DNA of 64,000 nucleotides from Dipylidium caninum (Eukaryota; Platyhelminthes; Cestoda; Cyclophyllidea; Dipylidiidae): positions 1 through 64,000 of the forward strand of contig QEYB01000555.1 in assembly GCA_017562135.1 (NCBI GenBank). Direction: 5' to 3'. This document shows, piece by piece, positions 42,960 to 55,249 of this stretch. Each line of letters opens with the position of its first letter. Position 1 is the stretch's first letter. A program made the translations under genes and the position numbers. The notes beneath the pieces were generated by a model, which saw nothing but the letters and a program-made list of their open reading frames with translations, did not search any database and had not been told where the DNA came from.

Positions 42960-45900
42960 GAGATAAACAGCAACTGTGCAGTGTTGAGCAGTTGAGCCTG
43001 ACAGAGCCGATGTCATCGAGAAGTAACATCTTCGCAGAAACTGCAAGCCGAATAGGCAACTAGAGAGTGGGGCATCAACGGTCATTTAAACAAACACTTC
43101 GTGTCGCGCTGAAAGGCAGCTGCGTAGCTTTTCCGCATCTGAGAGTTGTCATTCTCATAGGCAGCAGCATGAACCCACAAAGAGTTTCCGAACTGGTAGA
43201 CTGGAGGGCGCCTCGCAGACGAGGAGGCCCCATGTCACATGAACGCATTACTCGACTGGTGCTATTGTGGGCTTTTAGGGGCTTAGGCAAATGAACATTG
43301 AAATTTATTCATACACAAATGTAACATTATTCGTTGTTTACTTCAGTTTTGTCGAATAAGCTTTTGCCACTGATAGCGCTCCCTGATTTTGCTATCAAAA
43401 ACTGATCAAGTGTGATTTGCCATTTAAGGGTTCTAGGTGGAAAAAATATGTGGTTGTCAAAGCGCGAAGTGAGATTTACATAGGGATGCGTGGGCAGAAG
43501 ACTAAACGCCTCGGTCTCTTCATCTTATTGCACTGGCGAGAAATGCCAAAGGCAGGATAATGGAGTGGGTAGATCTTCCAGCTAACACACATTTCTGTCT
43601 ACTATGAGGCTGATCTGTGAGTTAGCAATAACGTCAGCTCTCCTGACAGGAAGAGACCTGGTCGTCACAGACGGAAAGAATCACGGGCAAATGCTTGAAG
43701 AAGTCCATATTACCTTTAATGCCCATATCGTCTAAATTGCCTTCTTTGCCTGCAGACCGGAGCCTCAACAAGCAAAGCTGTTTCATACATCTGAGATGGC
43801 AGCCCTTTTCTCACCTATACATGTCGCTCTCCACGTCTAAGTAGAATGTGAAGAACGAAAAGCTCAGTGCTCCTCAGTTGGCTGCTTCTCTCACTGCAGT
43901 GGACCCCGAATAATTCATGCATGGTCTGAGTGGATGAGGTTGCTGCGGCTGATTGTGAATTTGACATTATCGCACCGGCTGAGATGGCTGAACTAAGGCG
44001 GATTGGATCTAATGCCTTCATCACGATCCAAACAACCGACTCTTTTGGGGCAAAAAGCCACTATTTCAAGTGACGAGCACAGTTTATTGAGATACAAATG
44101 GCGCGTAACTTGGGGGTGGCACAGTTATTCTATGTGAGTCGACAAGCAGCATTTAGAGTGGATGAGTTAAACAGCCTCACGACTTTCCTCCGATATCTCG
44201 CTTGTGATATGCCACGGACTTCTCTAAGACTGCATCCAACACATATATTTCGACTTGTGTAGGTGACGATGCATGATTTATCAACTGGAAAGAATCTGTG
44301 AATTCATAAGGCATTGATGATGTTAGGCGCACGACTCTGTTGGAAAGGAGAAGTAGTAAGGGTGAAAGTGAGTTATTTAGGCACATTACCCGTTAATTTT
44401 TCTGGGTTGTAAAAAGGAGGTCAAGGAAATTTTGAACTGACATGAAATTTCAAATCCGTCGGCACAAACACTTTTACTCAGAGTGTCCTCCACGTGGTTT
44501 CCCCAAATCGGTCCAACCAAATACCGATTCCGTAGCTTCTTTCTCCGATCAGCATCGTTCTGAAATATCGGTAAGGTTCAAGTGCTTTGCATCTCATTAT
44601 ATCCTGAATGTATTACTAACGATGCGCGTCGTGGCTGACAAGTGCTGTGACGAGGATAGATGCATAATTATAAGAGTTCATGATTATTGAGTAAAGCACT
44701 TGCCGAGAGATAAGCATGAAAATTACAACGCAATTTGTGATGATGAGAAACATGGATGAAATCTTCTGTATTCGCGACGCCGTTGAATGCGAAGAACGGT
44801 TGATGTGAGGGAGAGGAGGCAGAGAAGATGCGTTATTAGGAGGAATGAAAACATTTTGCTGGAAACTCTGCCTTCACGGAGCCTCTTTAACTACTCCTCA
44901 GACTTATATAGGCTTTACAGAAAAGTGTTATTTGCACAGCAGGTGGAATGCCTGGTGTTTGCTTACTTTGTGTTGAAACCAAGGGAGATGGAAACTAATT
45001 ATTAGAGGAGAATTTTAGGTGCATGTCAGTTCACAAATAAATTACCTAACAGTGAGATGATTCCTAAAGAGGGCTAGTAATTCACATCATGCATTCAAAT
45101 AATGATATCTCATCGTTCCGTAAAGGCAGCACTATAGAGTGATTGGCATTTTCAAGTGAATGGCACTAAAACGATCGTGTGTCATTTGAAGGTAGAGGAT
45201 GAAAGATCGAATTGATACTATTAAGGTTGAGGGCATAGGATTTTTGTAGGCCCACAGAGAGGCACTGGTGGAGATGCGATATAAGAAAGTCGGGAATTGG
45301 AGTATTATAAAGAGAGAAATATTTACTGCGTAGTTGTGTATTGTAATCTCTCGAAGCCGCACGAGATAGATTCGAGCTGCCTGACAGTCTTAAAACACAA
45401 TGGTGCGGAGGAAGAATGCACTGTGGTGACAAAGTGGAAAAGGGAAGAAAATTGTTGAATACGTGTTAGGAGAAGGTGTTTTAGTTAGCTTATGCATTGA
45501 AGGTGCGAAAAAGAAGATAGCGTTCGTTGCAAGAGGAGAATTGGGACAGCAAGAGGAGCTTACAACAGTAGACTTCGAAGGCATTGTAAGCGGCATTGGG
45601 AAGGCTATCGGGTCAGTAGAGCTGGCAATTTGTCAGTCTGCTCATTTCGGTCACTATGCATGCCTGACCATTATTTGCCGTTAGTGCAATCCGGGATAGG
45701 CTGGGCCAGTTTCAAGCATAATGCAATGAACCACTCGTTCTTCTTTCCTGTAACCAGGTAAAGTGTGTGTCGTGTTTGACTTGCTTATGCATCTTTTTTC
45801 ATGTGTTAAAAAGTTGAGCGCCAAACCTGTCAAAGGGGTGTTTCATAAGGCTAGTTTTCAAGTCAGGTATTTCGCCACTTGCATTAACCGGCATGATTGA

Positions 45901-48100
45901 CATCAACTGTGGTATCTCTTATGACGCCCACAAATGCAGGCACTAACAGTGGCGTATTATATTTGACTAGACTTAACTGAGAAATTCGTCAAAACCTGAA
46001 TGAAGTCAAATTGTATGTGCAAGCATGTTTCATTGAATTAAATACAGGTGGAAAGTGGGATTTTGGTTTACAATAAACAGGTTACTTGCTGCGTGTGGCG
46101 TGATGAAAAGGCAAAACAGGTCCAAAGGACATACGGTGTAAGGGGGTAGAGCTTGCATCCACAGCCCTGTAGTGGGTGGTACTTGGCAAATTAGGTGGAG
46201 ATCCGAGCCTCATACGAACACGATTTGCTCCTCACCTCCCAGATCATACGTCTACGCTAAGAAGGTTGCATTCTGACTGCCGGAATACACTGGGATTTTT
46301 TGGATCTCTGTACGGTGGATTGCACTACTTATGTGGGCTGATATATGGCAAGGAGATGTTATCATGTCGTCTGCGTTCTGTTCGTGCTTACAGAAGGCCG
46401 ATGAATACATCGCGTTGTATCGACTTACATCTTTACGGCAAAGCCGATTCCTAATCATTTTACCCATATTTTCATAATCGCCGTCAAACGCGCTTTTGGC
46501 ACACTGGCAATTCTGGTTTCACGTCATCTGTCAATTGGTCGAGCATGTCATTAGATATTAGGGATTTAATGTAGTCAAGGATGATTGGTGATGCGTTGGA
46601 AGCACATTGTGGGTCTTTGTGGGAAAGAGGTGTATGATCGGAGAATGATCTGATTGATGTTTAAAAAGCTTCTCATTGCATCCTAAGAATTTTGAGGATG
46701 TGTTCAGCGTCGTATTGCGTGTGAGGCGGAATTGCGAATGGTGTGTGTGTGTGCGTCCATGGTATCTTAGGAATCGAAAGGGAGTGGGAAAGCACTTGTG
46801 AGAATGTGTAAGATTGTGAGATTTTCAAGAACGGTTCATATGGGTGGGTGGAGGAAGACTTTTTGGCTCGGCTACCGGACGAATGTGACCATTTATTTGG
46901 CTCTTCAAATGGCGTGACACATGGTTATAGCGAGGCTAATATATTGCGAGACGAGATTATACGTAGGATTTCCTGATTGGCAGCACCGATAAGGCTAAAC
47001 CGATAGATAGAAGATTGTCATCTGCCCAGTGACGCATCACGGCGAAACAGAGTCCTCGACAGATCAAGAGGGGAATCATTATCTGTCTGCATGAAGCATG
47101 TCTGGTGACACCATACCGATCTTTTCAGAAGTGACTATGTGTGTTGATCACATGGGGACGAGTCACGTAAAGAAACTGAAAACGTTGTTGTGGGTAGAGA
47201 ACGTTAATTCTACTACCTAATCAGACCAAGTAAGTGCGGAACCATTTCGTGCTACTTACTCCACCATGCAAACAAGGCCTCATGAGATGGAAAACGGAAC
47301 TCTATGATTTTTACTCTCAGAGTGCTGAGCAAAATTGTCCGTCTTCTGTCCTCATCAAGTGCTCAGTGTTGCATCACATCACTCATCACGAAGTGGTTAC
47401 TCGTTAGCAGACCTTCTCCCAGCACAGAATTGGTTAAACGAGCATCGACGCTTAATGGTGTGAGAATCACTGGCCATAGATTGTACAGGATGTTGTCGTA
47501 ATCGCCTAGACAAGACGGTACTTGCCACGTTTATGTGAAATCAAATGGATAAGGAGAACCTGATTGAAGTAAGGTGGTGAGGAGTGGTCGGTTGTTTTCA
47601 AGTTTCAGTGTAGTGAAGGGCTACCCTTTGGCTCGTTCACAGCACTAGGCGTTTCGCGATATGTGGACTTTGAAAATGAACTGAAGTTGCGCCGTTCATT
47701 GCATTCATTCAACAGGATAATCCGCGCGCTACGTCATGGAAGCATTTGATTCCAGGATATTCAAGTTGACAGGCGTTTGCGAGGGCGTTATTATGAGGTT
47801 AGGGAACGATCAAGTGCTGAGATAGGAGTTTGCCCTGTGGTCGTTTGACAGTTCAAGGAGCAGTATTGGAGAGAAAGTTGTGGTGGGGTTTATTACTTAG
47901 TTTAAGTGTCGCTTGTCACTCATAACTGAATACTCTCCTAGTCTTGCTCGATTGTCTGCAGCATCTGTGTCTCATTTAAGTCGGTCTTTCTCGCTAAATG
48001 GTGGCTTTTGTCAACCGAAACTATCCACGTTATGAGATATTGGGAAGGTGTTGAGCATTTGCCACAGACAAGATGTCGTGTTTTGGATGATGCTTTAAAG
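42960..48100 (+). repeat. Indel-rich repeat of positions 1-5450
   Basis: Collinear over its whole length with 1-5450, about 300 bp shorter. Differences are mainly single-base gains and losses spread evenly, about one every ten bases, in both gene remnants and flanks. It contains noisy versions of the 1.6-2.06 kb pseudogene (about 44430-44880, minus) and the 4.58-5.32 kb pseudogene (47240-47945, plus). Neutral decay would give more substitutions than indels, so this looks like uncorrected long-read sequence of the same or an allelic locus. Confidence 0.75.
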
Positions 48101-48311
48101 CTTCTATCGCGCCAGTTGGAGAGCAAGAGAATATGAAAGCAACGAAGGCAGACAGGTTTTTTGCATCCACAATGTTTGCAATATTACTTCTGTTTCTTCT
48201 CTCCGCGCAATGGCAACATGACATGAGTGGAAGGGTGTTATGCTAGTCGATATTTGTAGAAGAGGGTAGAAATAGAAACAGGCAGACAGGCAGACGTATA
48301 ATGAGGGGTGC

Positions 48312-48624
48312 ATGGAGAAGGCACCAGAGAAATTGGCGCTCTCTCAAATATCGGATTATTTGGTGGCTTTTGAGGTTTCTAGAAAATACGATTTAGTTAA
48401 ATACAACACAACTATACGAACGTGTTTTGTTTATGGAGCTGATGGGCATAATATTGGAGCAAGGTATGTAAGGTCACATTTCTCAATGCGTTTCAATCTC
48501 TTGCAGAAATACTGAGAAGCAAACACACATTTCGTTAGCATTTAAACAGGATAGAGAATATAATATTAATGTTTCGGTGACGGTTTCGATCTTCGTGGTA
48601 TCTGCACTGCTCCCATATATGTGA
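48312..48624 (+). CDS. Possible small two-exon gene, family B (unrecognised)
   Basis: Exon 1 from the ATG at 48312 to 48473 (MEKAPEKLALSQISDYLV, then RTCFVYGADGHNIGA), donor AAG|GTATGTAAG, intron of 33 nt to the CTCTTGCAG acceptor at 48506, exon 2 48507-48624 in the resulting phase (NTEKQTHISLAFKQ, then a hydrophobic end SVTVSIFVVSALLPYM). The spliced frame would be about 93 residues. The frame is open further upstream of the ATG for about 15 codons. Protein-level similarity to 28657-28872 (EK-x2-EK, RTCF) and a shared donor position support it. A second possible donor four bases downstream would close the frame immediately. I do not recognise the family. It may be chance. Confidence 0.3.
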
Positions 48625-48736
48625 CTGGAGAAGGTGGTTGCGAGTGAAAGGAATGGCCTAACAGCCTTAGCTAAATAAAGCACAATGGAGTGATAAAGGT
48701 ACTCAGTGCGTAATAGATCGTGAGAATACATGAACT

Positions 48737-48952
48737 GTGGCTATTCAGGTTTTAGTTCATAAGCAGGGGACTTTCTCACATTGTAAGTCTATACAATGGA
48801 AGGAGAATCGTAAAGAGGGTAGATATAGATCACAGCTTGTGAGTGAGGCACTTTCTGGGGAATTTTCAATGCGTCACATGGGAAATTGTTATAACGTTAG
48901 GTGTGGAACGAAATTCATATGGCTGCATTTGAGTGCGACGCGAGACAGGTGA
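48737..48952 (+). other. Unrecognised open frame, 71 codons
   Basis: Reads KSIQWKENRKEGRYRSQLV and later ALSGEFSMRHMGNCYNVRCG, which looks protein-like by composition. No splice sites or duplicate were found. It could be a further exon of the family B gene just upstream, but that is speculation. Confidence 0.2.
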
Positions 48953-49099
48953 CAGACGCATGTTGGGACGTGAAAATATTAACACGCCGAAGCACTTACC
49001 AACATAAAATATAGGCGAGTCATAGGGAGAGGAGAAGCAGGAGCGAGGTGGGATGGCTGATTCTTTAATTTTACCAACCGTGAATATATTTAGAACAGA

Positions 49100-51030
49100 C
49101 AGTATCATCTTCCTGGCTGGGTTTTGCTTTTCTCTTAGAACTTACAGTAAAATTCTGGAAATTGGACACCCTTAATTGTCGGATGCGGACATAGTTTGGC
49201 TTACTTTAAAGACGGCATAATCAGGGAAGTGTGAATTTCAGTCACACAGTCCGCGCATGGAAAAACAATCGCTCTTTATACTAATTTAAATCAGAAGGGG
49301 AACGAAAACTTAGACACCCGGACTAGTGGGACATGAAAGGGTAATTGGGAGAAAAAATGGGAAGGAGCAAGTAGTGAGGCGTGGCTATGCTATCGATCAG
49401 TTTAAATTATTTATTCCGCATACTCATCGACAACTGAAGTCCAAATTCTTGTTCAGTGTTTCCGGGTGTTTACAGACTAACTAGTTTTTCCTTCATCGAA
49501 TCGTATCGTCATGAGGACACTGTTCCACAAGGAGTTTAAGCGCATTAGTCTAATCTCCCGGTTTGACAGTGCAAGAGGGAAATTAGCGGGCTAAACGAGG
49601 AGGATTTTTGTGAACTTGGCCAAGTGAAACGGCAGAGAGCACGCATGGTTCATCACTCTGCTAATAAAGAGCAAGAACTGCTTATTGTGGACAGATGCAA
49701 AAGCGTTTCCTGAATGTGTTTGTCGGAGAGAGTGGACCAACTGAGGTTAATGAACTGCTATGGCGAAAAATAAGGAGATATTGTGATTACACTGAAAACC
49801 AATGAGCAGAAGGCAGTTGGTGATCATGGGTTTTTTTGAAGCCTCTGTGAATGAGCGTGAGTGAAGGTCTCGTTAAAGAGATTATGGTGAAAGATGTGTG
49901 AATGGATGAAGGAAGTATGGTAAGAAGACAATCGTGTGCCTGTAGTGCTCGTAAAGTGGAAAGTTGGTTCAGGAGGATTCAGTCAACCAGTGAAATGCCG
50001 AGTGTATGAAGAAGCGTACAGTGCAGTTTAGTCTTTCTTTGCATCCACGCTTAATTTATGTAGCAAAAGGAATAGAAAGATCTAGGCAGAGTCGGGAGCA
50101 GAACAACTATTCGTATAATTGCGCACATTACAAGGTTACGTTACCGACTTTGCGGTTGGTGAGGTACTGGGAGCGATAGTTAACTGCATCGAACAACGAA
50201 AATAGAAGGCCCTCTAATATTGCTGGCATACATCAGAGGTCTCTTCAGCGCTGGTAGGAATTATTCACCTCTTGCTGCATTTGTGAGGTGTGGTGAATGC
50301 GTTTAATAGTAGTGGCGATGATTTAAGTCAAGTGGAGGCTGAAGCAGCTCCAATTTCAGGCAATTGGAGCCGAGAAAAGGAGAGCTTAGAGTGCTAAATC
50401 GGATTTCTTCGTAATTTAAATAGATAGCGATCAAAGAGTTACCTCGACAAGACTGGAATTACATGATGCGGGACACGGGTCTTGGTGTAGTTTTCCCACA
50501 GGTTGGAGCAATGATATTTTGAAGCAATTGACAGAACGTTCATTTATGTGTTCTTGCGTTGGGCAGGAGAGACCCAAAACTGAACTGAATTTCAACATCA
50601 TCTCAGGCTAATGCAAGTCCTATTTTAATGGACTTTCGTCGTTGAGTGCACAAACAAACATATTCGCTGAGCAACCAACTTTTGTGGGAAAAAATCCATC
50701 GTGGCTGGGACAATCCTTCCACTTTCTCATTGGGGGCGAGATTTGGAGTGCCTTGTTTTGATGGCATATCAGTGAAGCTGTAGGGACTTAAAAAGTCTCA
50801 ACTGATGGCGGTTAAGGTGGAAAGTGGTTTGTTTTCAGTCATCCTCGTCTCGAGGCGGACTAGACTTCAGCTCAGTCGCCATAAGGTGGCTGTGCGCTAT
50901 GGCCAAGTTGCAAGGCATGGAAACCCAAAGCTTCGCTACATGTCGGCAAATTTCCTCGAACACCGTAAGACCTCAGCTTAGAAATACACAGCCGACAGAA
51001 ACAGGACAGCCAACCATGGCCGTATATTGT
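49100..51030. other. No gene recognised; unclassified DNA
   Basis: Frames are short. One interrupted frame near 49640-49740 (WTDAKAFPECV) faintly recalls the integrase core of Ty3-type retroelements, but no other pol motif was found, so I do not call an element. Sequence quality is unknown here because there is no clean second copy. Confidence 0.3.
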
Positions 51031-51039
51031 AGTACCATC

Positions 51040-51250
51040 TTTCGGCAGAGTGGACAAATGCGAAGGTGACTACCGGAGTGAGGAGAGTCTTCCACCAGCT
51101 AAAATTCCGTCTATTATGGGGCTGACTGATAGCAAATGCAGGTGTCGTGGGCTGAAGGCAGAGGTTTTCTCAGGGAGTCACGGTGTTTTTTCAAGTTTCT
51201 CCAGCAGCTGTCGCCAGAAGAAATTAGGGCTGCTGTTGTTGCCTTTGTCT
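51040..51250. repeat. Unclassified repeat, copy 3 of 3
   Basis: Weakly related to 8860-9115 and 22550-22835; the best block is GAGAGTCTTCCACCAGCT. Confidence 0.3.
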
Positions 51251-51399
51251 TGTAGATAACTTCAAGAGAACAGGAGAGTTCGTTCAGCCAGTGTGACTGA
51301 TATACTTGCTATGAAGATACTTTTTACAAATAACTATCTCGGATGCACTTCTAGCAGTTAGAAAGTGTGCGTAATTCTTCGTTGAGTTGAGAGCCTGCA

Positions 51400-52450
51400 G
51401 CCATCGGTGACGTTGCAGTGAGTGCGTCTTTTCCAAAATCGCAAGATAAATAACCGGACTGCATTTCAGTGAACCATTCCGCATCTCTAATATAAGATAG
51501 ATTTATTGATGCTTCTTAGTAACCCATGGTGGTTGATGCAGCAACCCGTTAGTCTCTTCTTCGGCACTTTCTTCTACATTTTAGTAGGGTGAATTGGGCA
51601 AATACAAACTCGAGTATTACGAGGCGTTCTTTATAGCAGACTTGAGATGAAATATGCCGATTACTGACTCTGTGCTCTCTTTTCTCCTTCAAGTTGCGCA
51701 ATAAAGCGCTGTATAGCTGTTGTCATTGTTTTTCACCACTGGATTTGAAAGAAGCGTGTAAAGACTCATTTTCGCTGTCCTGTCAGTTCTTCGTAGCAAC
51801 GCAAAATAACTCCTTCTTTCAACACACATACCATAAGCATTTTCCTTGGAATAGAGAGGAAGGTCCTCAACCCGATGAATGCATGGGGCCTTCGTTGCTT
51901 TGAACTGAGACATTAACACTGAATGTGACTGGCACGCATGTAATATGTGTCAGCCCAACATTGGCTCTTGGCACAGTTCAGTTATAGTGATGTTGGCAAC
52001 ATGCAGCCGGGGGAAGCTGGTCAAGAGGAGGTGATAAGTAGAAGGCAGCGAAGGTGGGTTTGAGGTCCGGCATTTCGAGAAGGGGACATGGAAATGGGAT
52101 GGAAAGATTTAAAGGAGAAGGTGAGTAAAATATGGAAACGAGTTATTCCAGGTTAGTACCAATCCATTTCACGCGCATGTTATGCTTGCGTTATATCCAT
52201 TCAAGATAAACTCTTCTCCTGTCGACATGGATTCACTGATTGGCATGTGAGAAGGAAATCCGAGATGTTTTAGGAATGTCATAGACTGTCCTCCTCTCCT
52301 GAAGTCATGCACAGATCGGCTTGTCAATGACATTGATTCCACAGTGGCCTATGAACCGATAAGACTGGGATAACAACTTTGCATGTCAATCCGGATGATG
52401 CAAGCAAGGAAGTGATGCGAATGTCGACACGCATGTTGGTAAAGCATTTA
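51400..52450 (+). repeat. Diverged inverted copy of 30700-31560
   Basis: Ordered short matches to the reverse complement of 31560-30700, such as AGAGAGGAAGGT, CCCGAT and ATGCATGGGG near 51850, GTCAAGAGGAGGTGA near 52020 and AATGTCGACACGCA near 52421. It leads into the promoter copy that follows. Confidence 0.5.
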
Positions 52451-52910
52451 GGTGGATCTGGGGAAATCTGCACTACATTGTGAGGAATACTTAAAGTTTT
52501 AATTTAGAGGAAGATATCTCTGAGCAATAAACCAGGCCTGGCCGTCACCTAACTGCGTCACCAGGAGTGACGCACCATGGACTCACTTGGATTCGCGTTC
52601 ACCTCCATGGCAAGCACCAACCACACTCTGGGAAACAAGCCAAAATTGGGGGGACATGTTAGGGTCATAAAAGTAGTAAAGGACCAGTATTTTTAGTCCA
52701 TCAGTAGTTGCCACTGTCTCTATGTTGGGAACACGGGTGAACTCAGCACCACTAATCCACCCGGCTGAACTAGATTACGCGAAACACTTTCCTGAAAGCC
52801 TATGTATAGTGGGAGGATTGGAGGAGGTCCTTCGTGAAAGGCAGAGTATGCATAATGGTTGACCCTGTGACAGCCTCTCTAACTCTCACTTCTGTGAACT
52901 AATTGGCTTT
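52380..52910 (+). promoter_or_regulatory. Promoter and leader remnant, most similar to the 15 kb copy
   Basis: Collinear with 14690-15170, including the decayed TATA box (TATGTATAG near 52803). The leader and first codons are frameshifted, and exon 1 is lost after about 52900. It is indel-rich. Confidence 0.5.
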
Positions 52911-53019
52911 CTTCATCTGCAAATCGCGCGTTATTAGGGAGGAAACGGCGAAATCTGCCGACCCGAACCCTCTGCCAGAACCTGCGGTCTATTGTAGTTA
53001 ATTTAAACGCGGTCCGGAC

Positions 53020-53590
53020 ATGCCCACTCAATTCCCGTACGTGATGTAGTTGACCTTTGTTTCCACATCCGCAAGATATTAACCCGATAGCGACAAGTTT
53101 CGTTACAGCGTACTTGCTAAGGCCGGTGAATCGATGTTCGGTCCCCCATCTTTAGGTAGGGCGAATAAATGCCGAAAGATTGGTAAGATGTTTCACTGGC
53201 TAACCATTATCAGTCTCCTGGCCGACTGGTGCGGTCAACTGAAGGCAACTGTCGACTGGTGCAAGGCTTTCTCAGTGCGTGGAATTCTGATTTTGGCCAT
53301 GCGGGTGAGCGGAGAGTTCGTCGAGTGCCAAGGTGGCATCACTTGTGGCTCACCCAGATGGAAGAATGGTAGCTTTGCACATCCAACGCTATGCTAGACC
53401 AGTGTCTACTGTTAACGAATCGGATGTTGTACAATCCGTAGCAGCCCATTGGTGGAATGGAAGGCGATTGCTGGGATTCATAGACTTTGTGTACGTAAGT
53501 GGGTTGTGGCTTAACCATAAGGAAATTAGTTGAACACTACTTCATGGCAATTTCGCCTCTGAGACTTTATCAGATCTTGTTGTTGCAGAT
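53020..53590. other. No gene recognised
   Basis: Two overlapping plus frames (53134-53397, 53333-53533) have no supporting features. A diverged relative of 33400-33500 lies just to the left (52930-53020). Confidence 0.35.
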
Positions 53591-53599
53591 GCTGCGACC

Positions 53600-55200
53600 A
53601 CGCGACTGACCTGACTGGACTGACTGATGACCACGTAGTCGCTATTGTGCAAGGCTAGCTTCGTTCAATCCAAGCCTTTTACAGACTTTTTATTTTTTTT
53701 TTTCCCCCCCCACTTTTTTGGGGGCTTTTTTCCCCCAAAAATTTGTTCACTCCTTCTATAATGTCCTGCTTCTTATCTAAAATTCAGCTTCTCAATTCGT
53801 AAATGAGGATATTCTGCGCGGTTGCATCAGCTTCCAAATTAGATTGAGTTTCCTCATAACGAACTGGGCTTCATTTTCCGTATTTTTCTCCTTCTTCTGT
53901 ATTACGCACACCACCGAATGTTCTACGAGGAAAAGTCGTGGAAGTTTAATTTCCCCCCAGACCAAAGTTGTGCGTTTGCCTACAACGTATACCCACATAC
54001 GTGCTCTACCAAGATTTCAACTTCAAAACTTAACCTGGCGGCAACCCACCAAGCAAAACCATCTATCCTCTGGTTGCCTTTGAAGGTCTTCCTGCAAAAA
54101 TTATTACACCTATACGGATCCGTGTTTTATCATGCTGATTGCGGTTCATATATTTGCTACTTTTCAACACTTACTTAGGTGTAAGTTACGACACAAGAGG
54201 ATGGCCTATTCTCGTTACCGATCTATTTCTCGCAGAATTGACATGGGGAGCCTGCATCCATCTTCCAAGTCCTCATTAGCTAGCAGGGCTGCTAACCATC
54301 TAATATAAATACCGTCATACTGGGACGGCTTCGAAATGAGAGCAAGGAAATATCTCGCATGGTCGCAGGCCCCACGATCTCAATGAGCGAATTGCACCTG
54401 TCCGAAAGAGACCGCTGCCAGACGCTATTTTAGACCACACGTGTATTGGTTTCAAACTTTTCCTCATTCACCAAAGGAGCATTGTGTTGAAAGTGCCACA
54501 TTACAAACACCTCACTCTCTGACGACGGCTCTGCATGGCCACTTCCCACCGGATGGCAGGAGAAACTGTCAGGAGTGTGTGGGATTACCTTGACGGGCGT
54601 TAGCTTAACGATTGCCAGTAGACTCGCAGACGCGCGAAAAGGGCGCGTGTTCCGTTCTGTAGATTCCACCGGTTCCACCCCAAATTACAGCCCGAGTTCC
54701 GCAGAATTACAGGTTAATATTTCTCATGGAAGTACTGTGTATTGCGGGATCAGAGGAATAATAACACACGAAAATTGCGGAGCCTGAAACGCCAGTTAGG
54801 GGGCAGACATTCTAAACGAGTTCCGAACACGCGGCGCCTAGAATCGAGAGTTGAGGTCAGCCAAACATTCCTTCGAATGTTCTCCTTGAGTTGTTAAAGA
54901 ACATCTTCAACTCTATCCAAGACACCGTCATTCCTTTGCCTCGTACGGACCTCCACCCCAGTGGCTTTCATCAACTCCAAAATAATTGATAGTCCTATAA
55001 ACTCAAGACTCACTAATAGGCGCGACCGGAGTATGTCAAAAAGAGAAGGATTGACCCGGTGCAAGATATGCTGTGTTAGAGAACATAGACCTTTGACTCT
55101 TCCTGGGGCAGACGACGGATGAGGTCAGATAAGGTCGTCTCCTAGCACTGAATTTTTTAACACGTTACCCTACCCTCACAACAACATTCGATCTCTATCT
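53600..55200 (-). repeat. Indel-rich inverted copy of 32830-34430
   Basis: From left to right it follows the reverse complement of 34430 to about 32830, including the AGTC repeat (broken), the family B-like remnant, exon 3 (about 55030-54810) and part of exon 2 (about 55180-55090) of the 32.5 kb copy. Diagnostic bases agree with the 32.5 kb copy and not with its partner at 29.5 kb. It forms a palindrome with 55290-56750. Confidence 0.75.
53687..53754. other. Low-quality homopolymer block
   Basis: Runs of T, C, G and A (TTTTTTTTTTT, CCCCCCCC, GGGGG, AAAAA) in a place where the clean counterpart (34300-34330) has ordinary mixed sequence. This looks like base-calling or consensus failure. Confidence 0.8.
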
Positions 55201-55249
55201 TTTCCCTACTTCGACACGGTCCCTGTTTATTTTAGAGCAAGTAGTGGAT

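Noticed and set aside
49640..49740. Ty3-type integrase fragment
   Set aside because: Only a short stretch (WTDAKAFPECV) is suggestive. No zinc-binding motif, reverse transcriptase motif or terminal repeats were found.
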